Assembly: GCA_013368375.1 (NCBI GenBank)
Contig: JAACJP010000020.1
Location: 248,001-312,000, forward strand
DNA length: 64,000 nt
Source of the DNA: Tricholomella constricta
Lineage: Eukaryota > Basidiomycota > Agaricomycetes > Agaricales > Lyophyllaceae
Reading direction: 5' to 3'
A program made the position numbers and the translations under genes. Of the stretch, positions 30,682 through 40,738 are shown piece after piece. The notes below the pieces were generated by a model. That model searched no databases, was not told where the DNA came from, and saw only the letters and a list, made by a program, of their open reading frames with translations. Positions within the stretch are counted from its first letter, which is position 1. Every line of letters begins with the position of its first letter.

Positions 30682-31074
30682 GGTGGGAGGGAGAAAGAGG
30701 GAGCCGAGAAAGACAGAGGGTCCTTGGGAACTTGACGCGCGGTCAAATTCTGTTGCACCGCCACCGCCATCTCACGCCACACACGCGTCAGTTCTAGAAT
30801 CTTCGACCGGTCTCCGGGCCGACTGAGGACAGTCGGCATTTCAAGTAAGGAGGAGACATGAACTACAGATGAAACGACAGCCGATACTAGCAACCGACAC
30901 CGCCAACCACAAAACCGACCGACACAACGAACCGACCTGCGCCACCTAAAAACACGAAAAGTTCGAATTATAAAGAACGACCCAATTTTAGGGCCCGAAC
31001 AACAAAATAGGTATATACGGAATACGCGACCGGTAACGAACGCAACCCGACCGCAAAACACGACAAACCCGAAG
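30682..31074 (-). other. Upstream region of gene X
   Basis: No gene. On the minus strand it is G/T-rich over about 200 bp, then carries a conserved 37-39-bp motif (30819-30855) and a short untranslated stretch before the ATG. It also separates gene X from the end of gene Y, so X and Y are tandem paralogues. Confidence 0.55.
30819..30855 (-). promoter_or_regulatory. Conserved leader motif with hairpin (copy X)
   Basis: On the minus strand it reads TCTCCTCCTTACTTGAAATG, then CCGACTGTCCTCAGTCGG, a 7-bp stem with a TCCT loop. The same motif occurs upstream of gene Y (54867-54905) and at 56138-56176, with unlike flanks. It could be a splice acceptor region (CTTAC branch, CTCAG) or an RNA/DNA element. 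Confidence 0.55.
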
Positions 31075-32045
31075 TCAAGGCGACGAACCCTCGCCACTAT
31101 CGTCGCGTATGCCACCGTCGACACCGCTTCCACTGCCGCTGCCCCCACTCCTCGAATTACCCATCGCAGACGCGCCAACTAACTCTACGCGCCGGGCCTG
31201 AAGCAAGTCAAGGGCCGACGACGTAGACCCGACCTGCTCGTAAAGCTGACGGGACGACGAACGCATGATCTCTTGGCGCGATTCAAGGACTTGAATTTCC
31301 TGGACCAAAGTACGCAAGAAAACGGTGCGCGCCGATAACACCCGATCTACATCTGCAAGACCGAACCGCGAAATAACCGACAATGGCTGGGAGAAGCCCA
31401 AACCGCGCAAATCTTCGTTACGAAGGAAGTCCTCAGGGCGAAACACCGGGCCCTGATAAAGGAGACCCGCACCCCGGTCTACCGAACCCGCAGAACGAGC
31501 TACGACAAGGCGCCGAGTGGCCCTTGCCAGATCGGGCAAACGGACCTCGTCGAACAGCGGAGGGGGCATACACGCGTCGCAAAAGTGGCCCTCTACTGAA
31601 CACGACACGAACTGGTGCGGAGCTGGCCGAAACGACCCCACTTCGTTCATCTCGCATCGTCTAGATTGAATCTCGCAAACCGCGCAAACATCAATGTCGC
31701 TGCGCTGAACGCAGTCCAAGCCGTAGCTCGCACAACGATCGCACTAGCCAATAGATGAACAAAAGAACAAGGACGCAAGAGGACCGACGACTTACCGCTT
31801 CGCTACGAGTGTAATGCTCAGGGTACTCCTTCTTAAATTCCTCGAGACGTTCCAGCCACAAACGGTGTCGCATCCCTTGTGCCGCCAATACCGACTCCCC
31901 GGAGATCTCGACGACAGACTCTTCTTCATCCCCGTCCCCAACAGAGGAAGCGCACGAACGCTCCCGAAAGACAGACCCTGCCCCTTCTTCAGCAAAGGCG
32001 GCGCACATATGGGCGACCGTCTCGCGGTGAGGGTAATCGGACTAC
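31075..32045 (-). pseudogene. Gene Y, 3' part (Zn(2)Cys(6) protein), cut by D2
   Basis: Minus strand. The exon 31796-32045 contains RLWLERLEEFKKEYPEHYTRSEA, matching gene X. A 52-nt intron (31744-31795) is at the same place as in X. The last exon, 31075-31743, begins CDRC and again gives C-x2-C-x6-C-x8-C-x2-C-x6-C. It lacks the long A/P-rich middle of X. The rest of the gene is at 54414-54739, on the far side of D2. The D2 insertion disrupts it, unless the whole element were removed from the transcript, which is unlikely. Confidence 0.8.
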
Positions 32046-32050
32046 CAACT

Positions 32051-32553
32051 TGTCAGGGGAACTCTCGTTCACGCTCTCCGATGCTCACAGATCGCTCCCG
32101 ACTCACGCGCTCGCCCCCGACCGACCGATCGCGATCCCGACCCGACGCTCCGACCCAAGCGTCGGTGTACATACTTACTCACTTCCTGTCATTTCCCCTC
32201 ACTCCCTGCGCGCGCCCGACGCCAATCCCGACCACCCAACATCCCGACGTCGGCTGCCCCGCCTCGTGCCCGTACCCTGAGCCACGAGGATCGGACAGCG
32301 TCGGGAACGTGTCCATACACGCGCCGCACACCATTCGTTATTATTACATGTACAGTACACTCTAGAGGACCGGCCCTCACGTCCTACACTCGTATATAGT
32401 CGGCCCCCTGGCATTTGGGAATCCTTTACACTATTCTCTTCGGATTCCCCCTTGCCAGGTAAGCCTTACTTACCTTCGTTACTGTACATCAATATAACTT
32501 CGGATTCCCCCTTGCCAGTGTGATAGCGCTCCACTGTAAGGGTTGCCCTAACA
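32051..32553 (+). repeat. 5' LTR of D2 (503 bp)
   Basis: Begins TGTCAGGGGAAC and ends GCCCTAACA. It is preceded by CAACT. It contains a TATATA box (32393) and a direct repeat of TTCGGATTCCCCCTTGCCAG near the 3' end. It is almost identical to the 3' LTR and to the D4 LTR, and more distant from the D1 and D3 LTRs. Confidence 0.95.
32393..32437 (+). promoter_or_regulatory. LTR promoter: TATA box and predicted mRNA start
   Basis: TATATA at 32393-32398 is followed 32 bp downstream by TTTACACTATTCT (32425-32437). That 13-mer is the exact reverse complement of the primer-binding site just after the LTR. In Tf1-type self-priming elements the mRNA 5' end pairs with this site, so the mRNA start (U3/R border) is predicted at about 32425. 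Confidence 0.7.
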
Positions 32554-32555
32554 GC

Positions 32556-32568
32556 AGAATAGTGTAAA
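32556..32568 (+). promoter_or_regulatory. Self-priming primer-binding site
   Basis: AGAATAGTGTAAA, starting two bases after the LTR, is complementary over 13 nt to the predicted mRNA 5' end (32425-32437). No tRNA-type TGG start is present. This is the arrangement of Tf1/sushi self-primed retrotransposons. The same pair occurs in D4 (58603-58615 with 58472-58484). Confidence 0.75.
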
Positions 32569-32679
32569 CCGGAGACCCGACGAAGCCGACCGATCAGCCT
32601 CCGCGCCGAAACACGTGTCTGCTACACGCAACCCGTCCAGCGCGCGCCTGCTCCGATCGTCGCCCAGTCCCGTCTCGAG

Positions 32680-33900
32680 ATGTCCGACTTCGGTGAATTT
32701 GACACGCCTCCGTCTCCTGCTGCGCTCACGCCAGAGGAACGACTGGTGAGCCTTGAAACCGCAATGTCGGCTCTCTCGCAATCCAACACCACCAACTCGG
32801 CCACCATGGACCGCATCGCCGCTCTTTTAGATACCATCGTTTTGGGGAACCCCTCCGCTGCCTCCCCAGCAGCACCTACGACCCCCGCGACGCCGGCGCA
32901 GCCCCTGCCGACGTCCCCTCCCCTTCCGCGATCGGGATCGCACATTCGGCCGTCGCCCCCTCCCGTGTACGACGGCGCTCGATCGGGCGGCCGCGCCTTC
33001 TGGAACGCGTGCCAGCTCTACTTCTCCCTGAGCGTCGGACAGTTCGCCGATGACCACGCCCGAATCAGCTGGGTGTTGTCATACATGCAACACGGTCGCG
33101 CCGCCGACTTCGTCGGTCGGGTCTTTCAGTATGGGTCGGTAAAGCGCGCATTCCCGACCTGGAAGGACTTCGCGTCGAACTTCGAAAAGGAGTTCTTCCT
33201 GTTCGACGAAGTCGCCGACGCTGCGCTCACCCTCGAGTCGACAGCGTACTTCCAGAATGGGCGCACCATCGACGAGTACATCGACTCGTTCAAGGCGCTG
33301 TGGATCAAGGCCGATTACCCAGACGGCCGCCATCTGGTCCTCAAATTCCGTCGGGGCATGGACCCGAAGCTCTCAAGGAGGCTTGGGAGCATCACCACGG
33401 GTCGGCCCGACGACTCCAAGATCGAGGACTGGCTAGCGATCGCCCGCTCCCAGGACTTCATCATGAGGACCGAGGAGGACTTCCACCGTCGGTCGGCTCC
33501 GACAGTTCTGACTGCGAGTCGCCCGACTGCCCCCGTTCCGATGCCTGTGGTCGCGCCCATGCTCCAATGGCGACCTACTGCCCCACCGACTGCTCCCGTT
33601 CGTGTGTCGGCACCGGCGCACTCTCTCAGCACGCCCGTGACGCCGTCTCTTCCCCCAGGTGTCCCTATGGACATCGACCGGCTCCGCGGACGTCCTGTTC
33701 AGGACGACACCTGTCGTCGATGCAAGCAGCCGGGGCACTTCTGGCGTGACTGCCCAAAGCGCTTTGACCTGCGCCACATCATGCCAGAGGAACTGGATGA
33801 GCTGATCATGCAGCTACTGGCGCGCAAGGATGCGATCCCCGCTGACCCGACTCCCGAGTCGGCCGACCCGACCGCCTTGGCCACGGAAGAGGATTTTTAG
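32680..33900 (+). CDS. Gag of D2
   Basis: A 406-aa ORF from an ATG 127 bp after the LTR. Residues 1-100 are S/P/T-rich with a heptad-like region. The Gag core lies at about 100-260 (FWNACQLYFSLSVGQF, WKDFASNFEKEFFLFDE, YIDSFKALW). A P-rich linker follows, then one CCHC knuckle near residue 345 (CRRCKQPGHFWRDC). It ends GAT TTT TAG. The D4 copy (58727-59947) differs at only two residues that I could see. Pol lies in the -1 frame directly after. Confidence 0.95.
   Translation: MSDFGEFDTPPSPAALTPEERLVSLETAMSALSQSNTTNSATMDRIAALLDTIVLGNPSAASPAAPTTPATPAQPLPTSPPLPRSGSHIRPSPPPVYDGARSGGRAFWNACQLYFSLSVGQFADDHARISWVLSYMQHGRAADFVGRVFQYGSVKRAFPTWKDFASNFEKEFFLFDEVADAALTLESTAYFQNGRTIDEYIDSFKALWIKADYPDGRHLVLKFRRGMDPKLSRRLGSITTGRPDDSKIEDWLAIARSQDFIMRTEEDFHRRSAPTVLTASRPTAPVPMPVVAPMLQWRPTAPPTAPVRVSAPAHSLSTPVTPSLPPGVPMDIDRLRGRPVQDDTCRRCKQPGHFWRDCPKRFDLRHIMPEELDELIMQLLARKDAIPADPTPESADPTALATEEDF
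33892..33900 (+). promoter_or_regulatory. Candidate -1 frameshift site at the Gag stop
   Basis: GA TTTTT AG: the last sense codon TTT lies in a run of five T followed by the stop TAG. A -1 slip on the T run reads TTA and continues open into pol with no intervening stop. The site is identical in D4 (59939-59947). It is not a perfect X XXY YYZ heptamer. Confidence 0.5.
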
Positions 33901-35686
33901 TCGCACAACGGGTGAAAAGTACGCCCCCGTTGTCTAGTCGTAATCGGTTCACCCCCCTATCTGTAGAGTACCCCAATATACTTAATATTGCTGCTACTTC
34001 TACGGGTGAACCAATCGACGAAGACGTACAATCCTCTCCTGACCAAACGCCATCTCCTTCGGTCGCTCCGACCAAGCCGACTGTACCATCGCGTCGCGGA
34101 CTACCGCGCTGGGAAAAGCGACTGCCCCATCGCTTTGTGATCGCCGCCTCCCCCGACTCCTTATCCCTGTCGCTCAAGGTCGAGCTCGAGACCACCGACA
34201 CCCAAGAGACACATTCGCTCGCTGCCCTCGTTGACAGCGGGGCATCGGCCTGCTTCATCAACACTGCCTTCGTTGAAAAGCACAAGCTGAAGACGCGACG
34301 GCTGAATTGCCCGACACGTGCCTACAATGTTGACGGAACCCCTAATGAGGTGGGCGCCATTGAATACGTCGTGGACGCAGTCTTACGTTACGACGGTCAC
34401 TCCGAGCGCGTTCTGTTCGCGGTCGCGGGTATTGGGAAGCAGGATCTCATTCTCGGATTCACCTGGCTCCGAGACCACAACCCCGACATTGATTGGGCGA
34501 CGGGAAAGGTGAAAATGAGTCGAGCGCCGACACGTTGCGACACCTGCAAGGTTGAAGTCAAGGAGGAGCGTCGTTCACGCACCAAGCTGCGAGCCGCCAT
34601 TCGGGCTTGTCGGGCAGAAGGAATCCCGACAGTCGAGCCCGACCTGCGAGCCCTGACCTGCCCCTACGTCGAAGACGACTCCGACACCGACGAGTTCCTC
34701 CCCTACACTCCGATCATGGAGGAACCCGATCCAGAGTCGGACGACTTCCTGGTGGAGACCTTCCTGAATGGCGATCGCATCTTTGCGACTGCGATCCACC
34801 CCCCTCCGACCGAAATGCACATTCGCGCCAGTCAAACGACATCGCAGCGACTCGCTGAGGCGCACACCGCGAACTCTGCGCCTAAGTCGTTCCGCGACGC
34901 CGTTCCGACCCACCTCCATGACTTTGAGGACGTTTTCTCCAAGGTCGCGTTCGACGAACTCCCCGATCGCAAACAGTGGGATCACGCAATTGAGTTGGAG
35001 CCGGGCGCTTCGCCGTCCGGCACCAAAGTCTACCCACTGTCGCCAGCGGAGCAAGTCGAGCTCGATGCGTTCCTCAAGGAGAACCTCGAGTCGGGTCGGA
35101 TCCGTCCGTCGAAGTCACCCATGGCTTCGCCAGTGTTCTTCATCAAGAAGAAGGATGGTGCGCTCCGGCTGGTGCAGGACTATCGGACGCTCAACGCGCT
35201 TACGGTGAAGAACCGGTACCCACTGCCGCTCATTAGCGAACTGGTGAACAACCTCCGCGGCGCGCGGTACTTCACCAAGCTGGACGTCCGATGGGGGTAC
35301 AACAACGTTCGGATCAAGGAAGGCGACGAGTGGAAGGCAGCGTTTCGGACGAACCGCGGTCTCTTCGAGCCGCTCGTCATGTTCTTCGGCCTCACGAACA
35401 GCCCCGCCACATTCCAGACCATGATGAATGACATCTTCCGCGATCTGATCGCCGAGGGTGTTGTTTGCATGTACCTCGACGATATCTTGATTTACACCAA
35501 GACTCTCGAGGAACACCGTCGGGTCGCGCGACTCGTCCTGGACCGACTCCGCCAACATAAGTTGTTTTTAAAGCCCGAGAAATGCGAATTCGAACAGACC
35601 AAGATCGAGTATCTCGGGCTGATCATTTCGCAAGGGCAAGCGGAGATGGACCCGGTTAAAGTCGCTGGGGTGTTGGAATGGCCGGC
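33901..35686 (+). pseudogene. Pol part 1 of D2 (protease and RT), 3' end replaced
   Basis: Open in the -1 frame from the Gag stop; the first listed start is a GTG at 33912. The protease has LVDSGASACFIN near residue 110 and LILGFTWLRDH. A linker of acidic character follows. RT contains PVFFIKKKDG, FGLTNSPATFQ and CMYLDDILIYT (about 35460). It ends naturally at ...GVLEWPAVRTP. From 35687 the reading runs into a B-family LTR and stops at 35789. RNase H is missing, so the Pol is not functional by itself, although the chimera was mobilised. Confidence 0.9.
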
Positions 35687-36178
35687 TGTAAGGACGCCCA
35701 CTATCTTATCTAATATTGGTTATCTAATCGTATCTTATCGAGACGATTACGCTATTGTTTGGCAACACCTTCTGGTGTTGCCTATTTAATTCATTACATT
35801 AACTAAGTATAAACAACCTTGTACACCTATACGTAGCAATCGACAGACTTGTCAAGCTTACGTCTAGTGTGAACAACAAGGTCCCCAAAATCTGTAACTC
35901 CGTTACATTTTTTTAAGCTACCTTGCTTTCTATTGCTGCGTACCCACGACGTTACGCAGACCCACATTCCATTTAGAACTCCCATCATCAAAAGAACCAC
36001 GAGACCCAGACCCGATTCGCAGGAGTCAATCAATTGCGGACGGAATACATGCTGCCGGAGAGCAGCATAAAACTAAGATGCACGAACGGTTGCATCAACT
36101 GATACACGAGCGACTGGCTGTACGCCTATCGCTCCCTGATGGTATGAAATCTTGTCGTGCGGACTCAAAGTCCGTAGG
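35687..36178 (+). repeat. B-family fragment inside D2: LTR, leader and gag piece
   Basis: 35687-35907 is a 221-bp B-type LTR (diverged from the one in B: TGTAAGGACGCCC versus TGTAAGGGCGCTT). It continues as B leader (T7AAGCTACC) up to about 36020, skips most of the B gag N-terminus, and resumes in gag (IHAAGEQHKTKMHERLHQL) to 36178. D pol returns at 36182 after a few filler bases. The same fragment with the same ends lies in D4 (61734-62225). Confidence 0.93.
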
Positions 36179-36237
36179 GTACTGCTCAAGCCCGAGTTCT
36201 TCGCTGTTCGTGCGACCGAAGGACTTGCACTGGTCGG

Positions 36238-36244
36238 AGAGGAG
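36238..36244. repeat. Left 7-bp target duplication of element E
   Basis: AGAGGAG directly before the left inverted repeat; the matching copy is at 52346-52352. The D4 sequence at about 62284 shows the site without the insertion and with one copy, which confirms the length. Confidence 0.9.
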
Positions 36245-36589
36245 CACTTCAGTCAACCCCCTGGAGACCCCTTATTAGGGTAGTCAGTCCCACTGTGAAA
36301 GACTACCCTAACTAGGCCCTAGACCATGGTTCAGGACCACCCCCCCTGGGAATCCCATAATTAGGCATGGTCTTCCCATATTGGTCTTTCCCGACCATGC
36401 CCAGGGAGTGCCAAGTATTGTAATCTTGCCCAACTGTAATGTGGGGCTGCCCAAGAAATATGGGCAAGCCCAGCATGTCACGTCACACTTATCGCCAAGA
36501 CTATACACAATAAAACATGGTTCATCCAAGCACTTGGAAAGTTTCAATGAGCATCATGTCAGTTTTCTGGACAAACAAATGAAAATTTG
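36245..36589 (+). repeat. Left terminal inverted repeat of E
   Basis: About 345 bp matching the right end in reverse complement with few differences. Its inner end is AGTTTTCTGGACAAACAAAT. It carries GGGCAAGCCC, related to the subterminal GGGCAAGACC motif. Confidence 0.92.
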
Positions 36590-37451
36590 ATTAGATACAA
36601 AAAAATGAAAGCAAGTAGAAGAATAAGGTGTCTTATTGGAATAATTAGGTTAACAAAAAATATCTTGTCAGTTAGTAAAATATCTTTTGACCAGCATATA
36701 TTTTGTACATTCAAAACTTACACTCCATGCTCTTCACCTTGGGCAGAGCAACATCCATCCAGTCAATTTGAAGTGTATTTGCATGTTCACTGTGTATTTG
36801 GTAGCATATTGTACTATTTGTATTTAATAACATATAAAGGAGGGCCAAGTTTATATGCGAGCAACTATATTTGAACCACTCAGCAACTTTAGTAGTGCTG
36901 AATTACAGACCGTTAGGCAAGACCACACCTCACAAATGTGGTAGTTGGGAGTCCCAATACAGATGCAACTTCTTTTGGTAATCCCATCTTTGATGGTCCT
37001 AGACCAGTTGGGCAAGACCACACCTCACAAATGTGGTAGGTGGGAGTCCCAATTCAGATGCAACTTCTTTTGGTACTCCCATCTTTGATGGTCCTAGACC
37101 AGTTGGGCAAGACCACACCTCACAAATGTGGTGAGTGGGAGTCCCAATACAGGTGCAACTTCTTTTGGTACTCCCATCTTTGATGGTCCTAGACCAGTTG
37201 GGCAAGACCACACCTCACAAATATGTTTGGTGGGAGTCCCAATTGGGGTGTTCCACACTACCTGGGCAAGACCTTAGCTCAAATGGGAGTCCCAGTATTC
37301 AGTTTTTACAGTCTTGGGAGAATTGACATTCAAACAGATATAGTTCATGAATGCATTTAAGATGTCAAGCACAGTCCATGTATGGGTATAAAAATATGAT
37401 ATAAAGGAGCACATATAATCTATGGGCATAAGTTCTGAAAAGGCTAAGAAA
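36590..37451. repeat. Left subterminal region with a 95-bp tandem array
   Basis: AT-rich to 36911 with no gene. From 36912 to about 37300 there are nearly four copies of a 95-bp unit (starts 36912, 37007, 37102, 37197), each with AGACCAGTTGGGCAAGACC at the junction and CACACCTCACAAATGTGG inside. 37301-37451 is the 3' flank of the minus-strand gene. Confidence 0.85.
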
Positions 37452-40400
37452 CTAGTACTCGTACTCATCATCATCATCAGCATCATATTGGTTTTGATAA
37501 GTGGGAGGCTGATGTTGCATCACATACCCTCTTTCTGCACCTCCACGTGATGGGCCAGCTACAGGTTCCCTACTGCCATGCTGTGCACGTGCTCGTTGTG
37601 GAATTGGAGCAATTACACGAGGGTCCTGTTGTATGTCGCGAAGCTTTCGTTTCTTCACTGGAGGCTCCATGCCTTGAGAATCCCGAGCACGATGGGCACC
37701 AAAGTGGTGAGCGCGACCATCGGCTATCTCCAGATCAGCATCTTCATCTTCAGGGTATGGTTGGCGATGTAGCGGGGCTTGGTCATAGTGATTGCGTGGA
37801 TCCCTGTCACTGGTGTACTGGTGACGTCGAGCAGACTTCGCAGTCCGATTCCATGAGTGGTGATGTCTACCGCGGGATGGTGCTCGGAGATCAAGATGTG
37901 GGTGTTCTGCATGTGACTTTTGCAGGGGTGGCGGACGTTCGGACTGATGGCTCTCGCCAGGGGGGCGACCAACACGGGGCTTGTTTAGTGTCTGGGAGTG
38001 CTGAGCAGGGTGGCCACTGGTGTCATCTTCTGATTCTGAACGGTCTTCAGGATCTAAACGGTGCTCCTTAGTTTTGGAAAGCTCTCGCTTGTACTTCTTA
38101 GAATCCAGGAGCGTCAAGAGCACTACTCCATCGGTATTGATCACCAGTGGAACATTCTCTTGCTCACGCAGAGGCAATGCCTTTTCCTCTGAAGGCTGCC
38201 GTTAGTTTACATCTTAACGGTCAGAAATGTGACAACATACCATCATCCCAAGAAACAATCCTCACAATCTCATCAAAGTCCTCGTCCTCTGTTGACTTGA
38301 CTCGGTTATCAATCATGGCCTTCAGTTGCTTACTCCCGAAGTTCTTTGGCTCGCAATCAAGGCCTGGAGAGACAAGATCGATGGGCCAGCCTTCGAGGCG
38401 CATTTGATGGGTATATGCCATGTCGGCCCAGTGCTTCCACTGCATGGTGAGACTGTTGGCCTCTCTGTCCGAGAGTTTGTGACCAATAATATGACCTGAA
38501 GTCAAGACAGTGTCAGGATATTGTGGTGTGTACAGAGGTAACAACATACCTATGTCACTTCGCATAATCTCCCCCAAAAGGCGGCGATGGTGGTCTCTCA
38601 AGGCCGTCCCTTTGGTTTGTTCCCAGTTGACGGGGAACCGACTTCTTGCAACTGCGACGTGGCGACTGCGTACTTCAGCATTTCTAGAAATTATCTATGT
38701 TAGGCTAACATTAGGAGGCATTTATATGCGACGTACTTGAACATTCCTTCGTAGTCACCGAGTTGCGAGTTGATCGACGTCTTGTATTCGTTTCGTACTG
38801 CTACGTATCCAGGTGAACCACCCCATGCAACACTGGCACTTGCTCCTCGAAGATCTCGCTCCGTGTCGACACCAAAGCCAAAGACATGGACGCCGTATTG
38901 ATCCCAGGCTTGAATGCTCTGATTTTAGGTCATCAGACACGTCACTATGTTGAGAATACAAGGTGTTTACTTACCAAGTTGATGAACGGTTCAAGTATCC
39001 GGCTCATAACTGCCTTAAAATTCCCTGTATCCCGTTTACCTTCAACATAGACAGACAGACGCTCCTTGTACCAGTCTAACTGCTCCTTGAAGTGTGCTTC
39101 CCGTGCATCGGCACCGTGCGAGCCATCGAGTTCTTGGAGGTGCTTGTTGTACTCCTCTTTGACAAAAGACTGCCAGTCGCGTGCTGTGACTGTAGCGTAT
39201 TCATGTTAGTGACGGCGAAGCCTAAAGGTTCTGAAAAATGTACCATCATCGCTGCGCTTTGTCTTCCCATGCTCGCCGTACCAGGCTTGAAACACGTTCC
39301 AAGGATTTAGACGGCGAGGACGCTTCACGTCCTCGCCCACAGCTCGCTGTAAAACAAGCACTGACTTTCTGTACTTGACAGAAAGCTCTTCCAGGCTGTC
39401 GCGGTAGACCTGGTAACTCGCCAACGCAGCAGCGACTGCTTCTTTGGGCAGAGGACCAGAGGTGAGATCACCCTCCCCTCGGTCACTGTTCCCTCCTGCC
39501 CTGTCCCATCCCTCTCCCTCTACTTCTCCCTCTCTGATACTATCCCTGCCTCCCTGCTCGTCATCAGGTGCCTGCAGAGCAATCTGAGACTGAGCCCGCT
39601 GCTTGCCTTTCTGTTGAGCAGTCAAGCGCTCAGGAGACATATTTGCCTCCTTCAGGAATGCTTCCTCGTCTTCTTGGTCCTGTTCTTCGATGGTGGGGGT
39701 TGTCACGCGTCCGCGTTTGCGTTCACGAGCAAGAGCAGCTGTTTGCAATGCTGCCGCCTCCTCAAAGTCTGATGCACTAAGATCACTCTCCGGCGCGGGG
39801 CTCTCCAGTGAGGAAGAATCTGCGATGCCTCCCCATTCCTCCTCATCATTGTTTTCACCGCTGGCAGAGTCCTCATCTCCACCACCTGTGCCCTTGCCTT
39901 CGCCACCACTACCCTGACCTCTGCCGCCACTATTCTCATCCCCGCCATCCTCATCCCTGCCACCCTCATCCCTGCCACCATCATCCCCGCCACTCTCATT
40001 TCCACCACCGTCATCCCTGCCACCCTCATTCCCGCCACCCTCATTCCCGTCACCCTCATTCCCGCCACCCTCATTTCCGCCACCCTCATTCTGATGCTCT
40101 GCACTATCCTTGTCGCCACCACTCATACCATCTACATCCCCGCCGCCACCATTGCCATCTATATCATAATTGTTGAGTTCGTCGTCAAGCTCCAATTCGG
40201 CAGGGAGCATCAGGGTCAACGGAGAACTGGGCTCTTGTAACTCGACCTCATCAATGGATCCAAACGTGTCCTTCAACCCGGATCCCCATACCCGATTAGA
40301 AATGAACTGATTATCGTCGTTGTCGCGTAGTGCAGAGGATCTGTAGGTCTTCAAATGACGTGGACGTGGACGGTCCAAGGAAGGGGCCAACACAGACGCA

Positions 40401-40738
40401 GCCGCATTTGGAGGCGAGCATGGATGAGAAGGAGTGTCAGTAGCAGAAGATGCGTCAGGAATACTCTGAGCATCAGGTGGAAGGGAATTGGTGCTGCCAG
40501 ATGTGTCAGGAATAGCAGGAGTCTCGAGTGCTGTCTCCGAATTCCCTGGCGCAAATGCTGCATTCTCAGGAGGTGCAGAGTTGGCACCAAATGCTGCATT
40601 CAACGCATTTTCCAGACCGGCAGTAGCTAACGATGAGGCAGAGTGCGGAGTATCAGGTTTTTTGCGTTTGCCTGATGACCGACTACCCAGAGGCAGCTGA
40701 TGAAATGTACCCGATGGTTTCGAACGAGTAGTACGCAT
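37452..40738 (-). CDS. Uncharacterised agaricomycete protein encoded in E (six exons)
   Basis: Predicted exons (minus): 39244-40738, 38975-39189, 38737-38918, 38550-38683, 38241-38495, 37452-38188. All introns are 52-56 nt with GT-AG ends and every junction keeps frame, giving 1005 aa. The ATG at 40738 is used because a frame start further up lacks ATG. Residues 1-430 are low-complexity, with a G/N/E/D repeat tract (NEGGG units). Then comes YRDSLEELSVKYRKSV and NPWNVFQAWYGEHGK. Later exons contain YGVHVFGFGVDT, AWGGSPGYVAVRNEYK, HQMRLEGWP and EEKALPLREQ. This layout recurs in uncharacterised agaricomycete proteins (general knowledge). No enzyme motif is seen. It is divergent from the Spt5-like gene. 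Confidence 0.82.

Noticed and set aside
35687..35907. Reading the B-type LTR in D2 as a separate insertion of a solo LTR
   Set aside because: It is followed by B leader and gag sequence, is not flanked by a 5-bp duplication, and replaces the RNase H region instead of interrupting it; the same arrangement is in D4.
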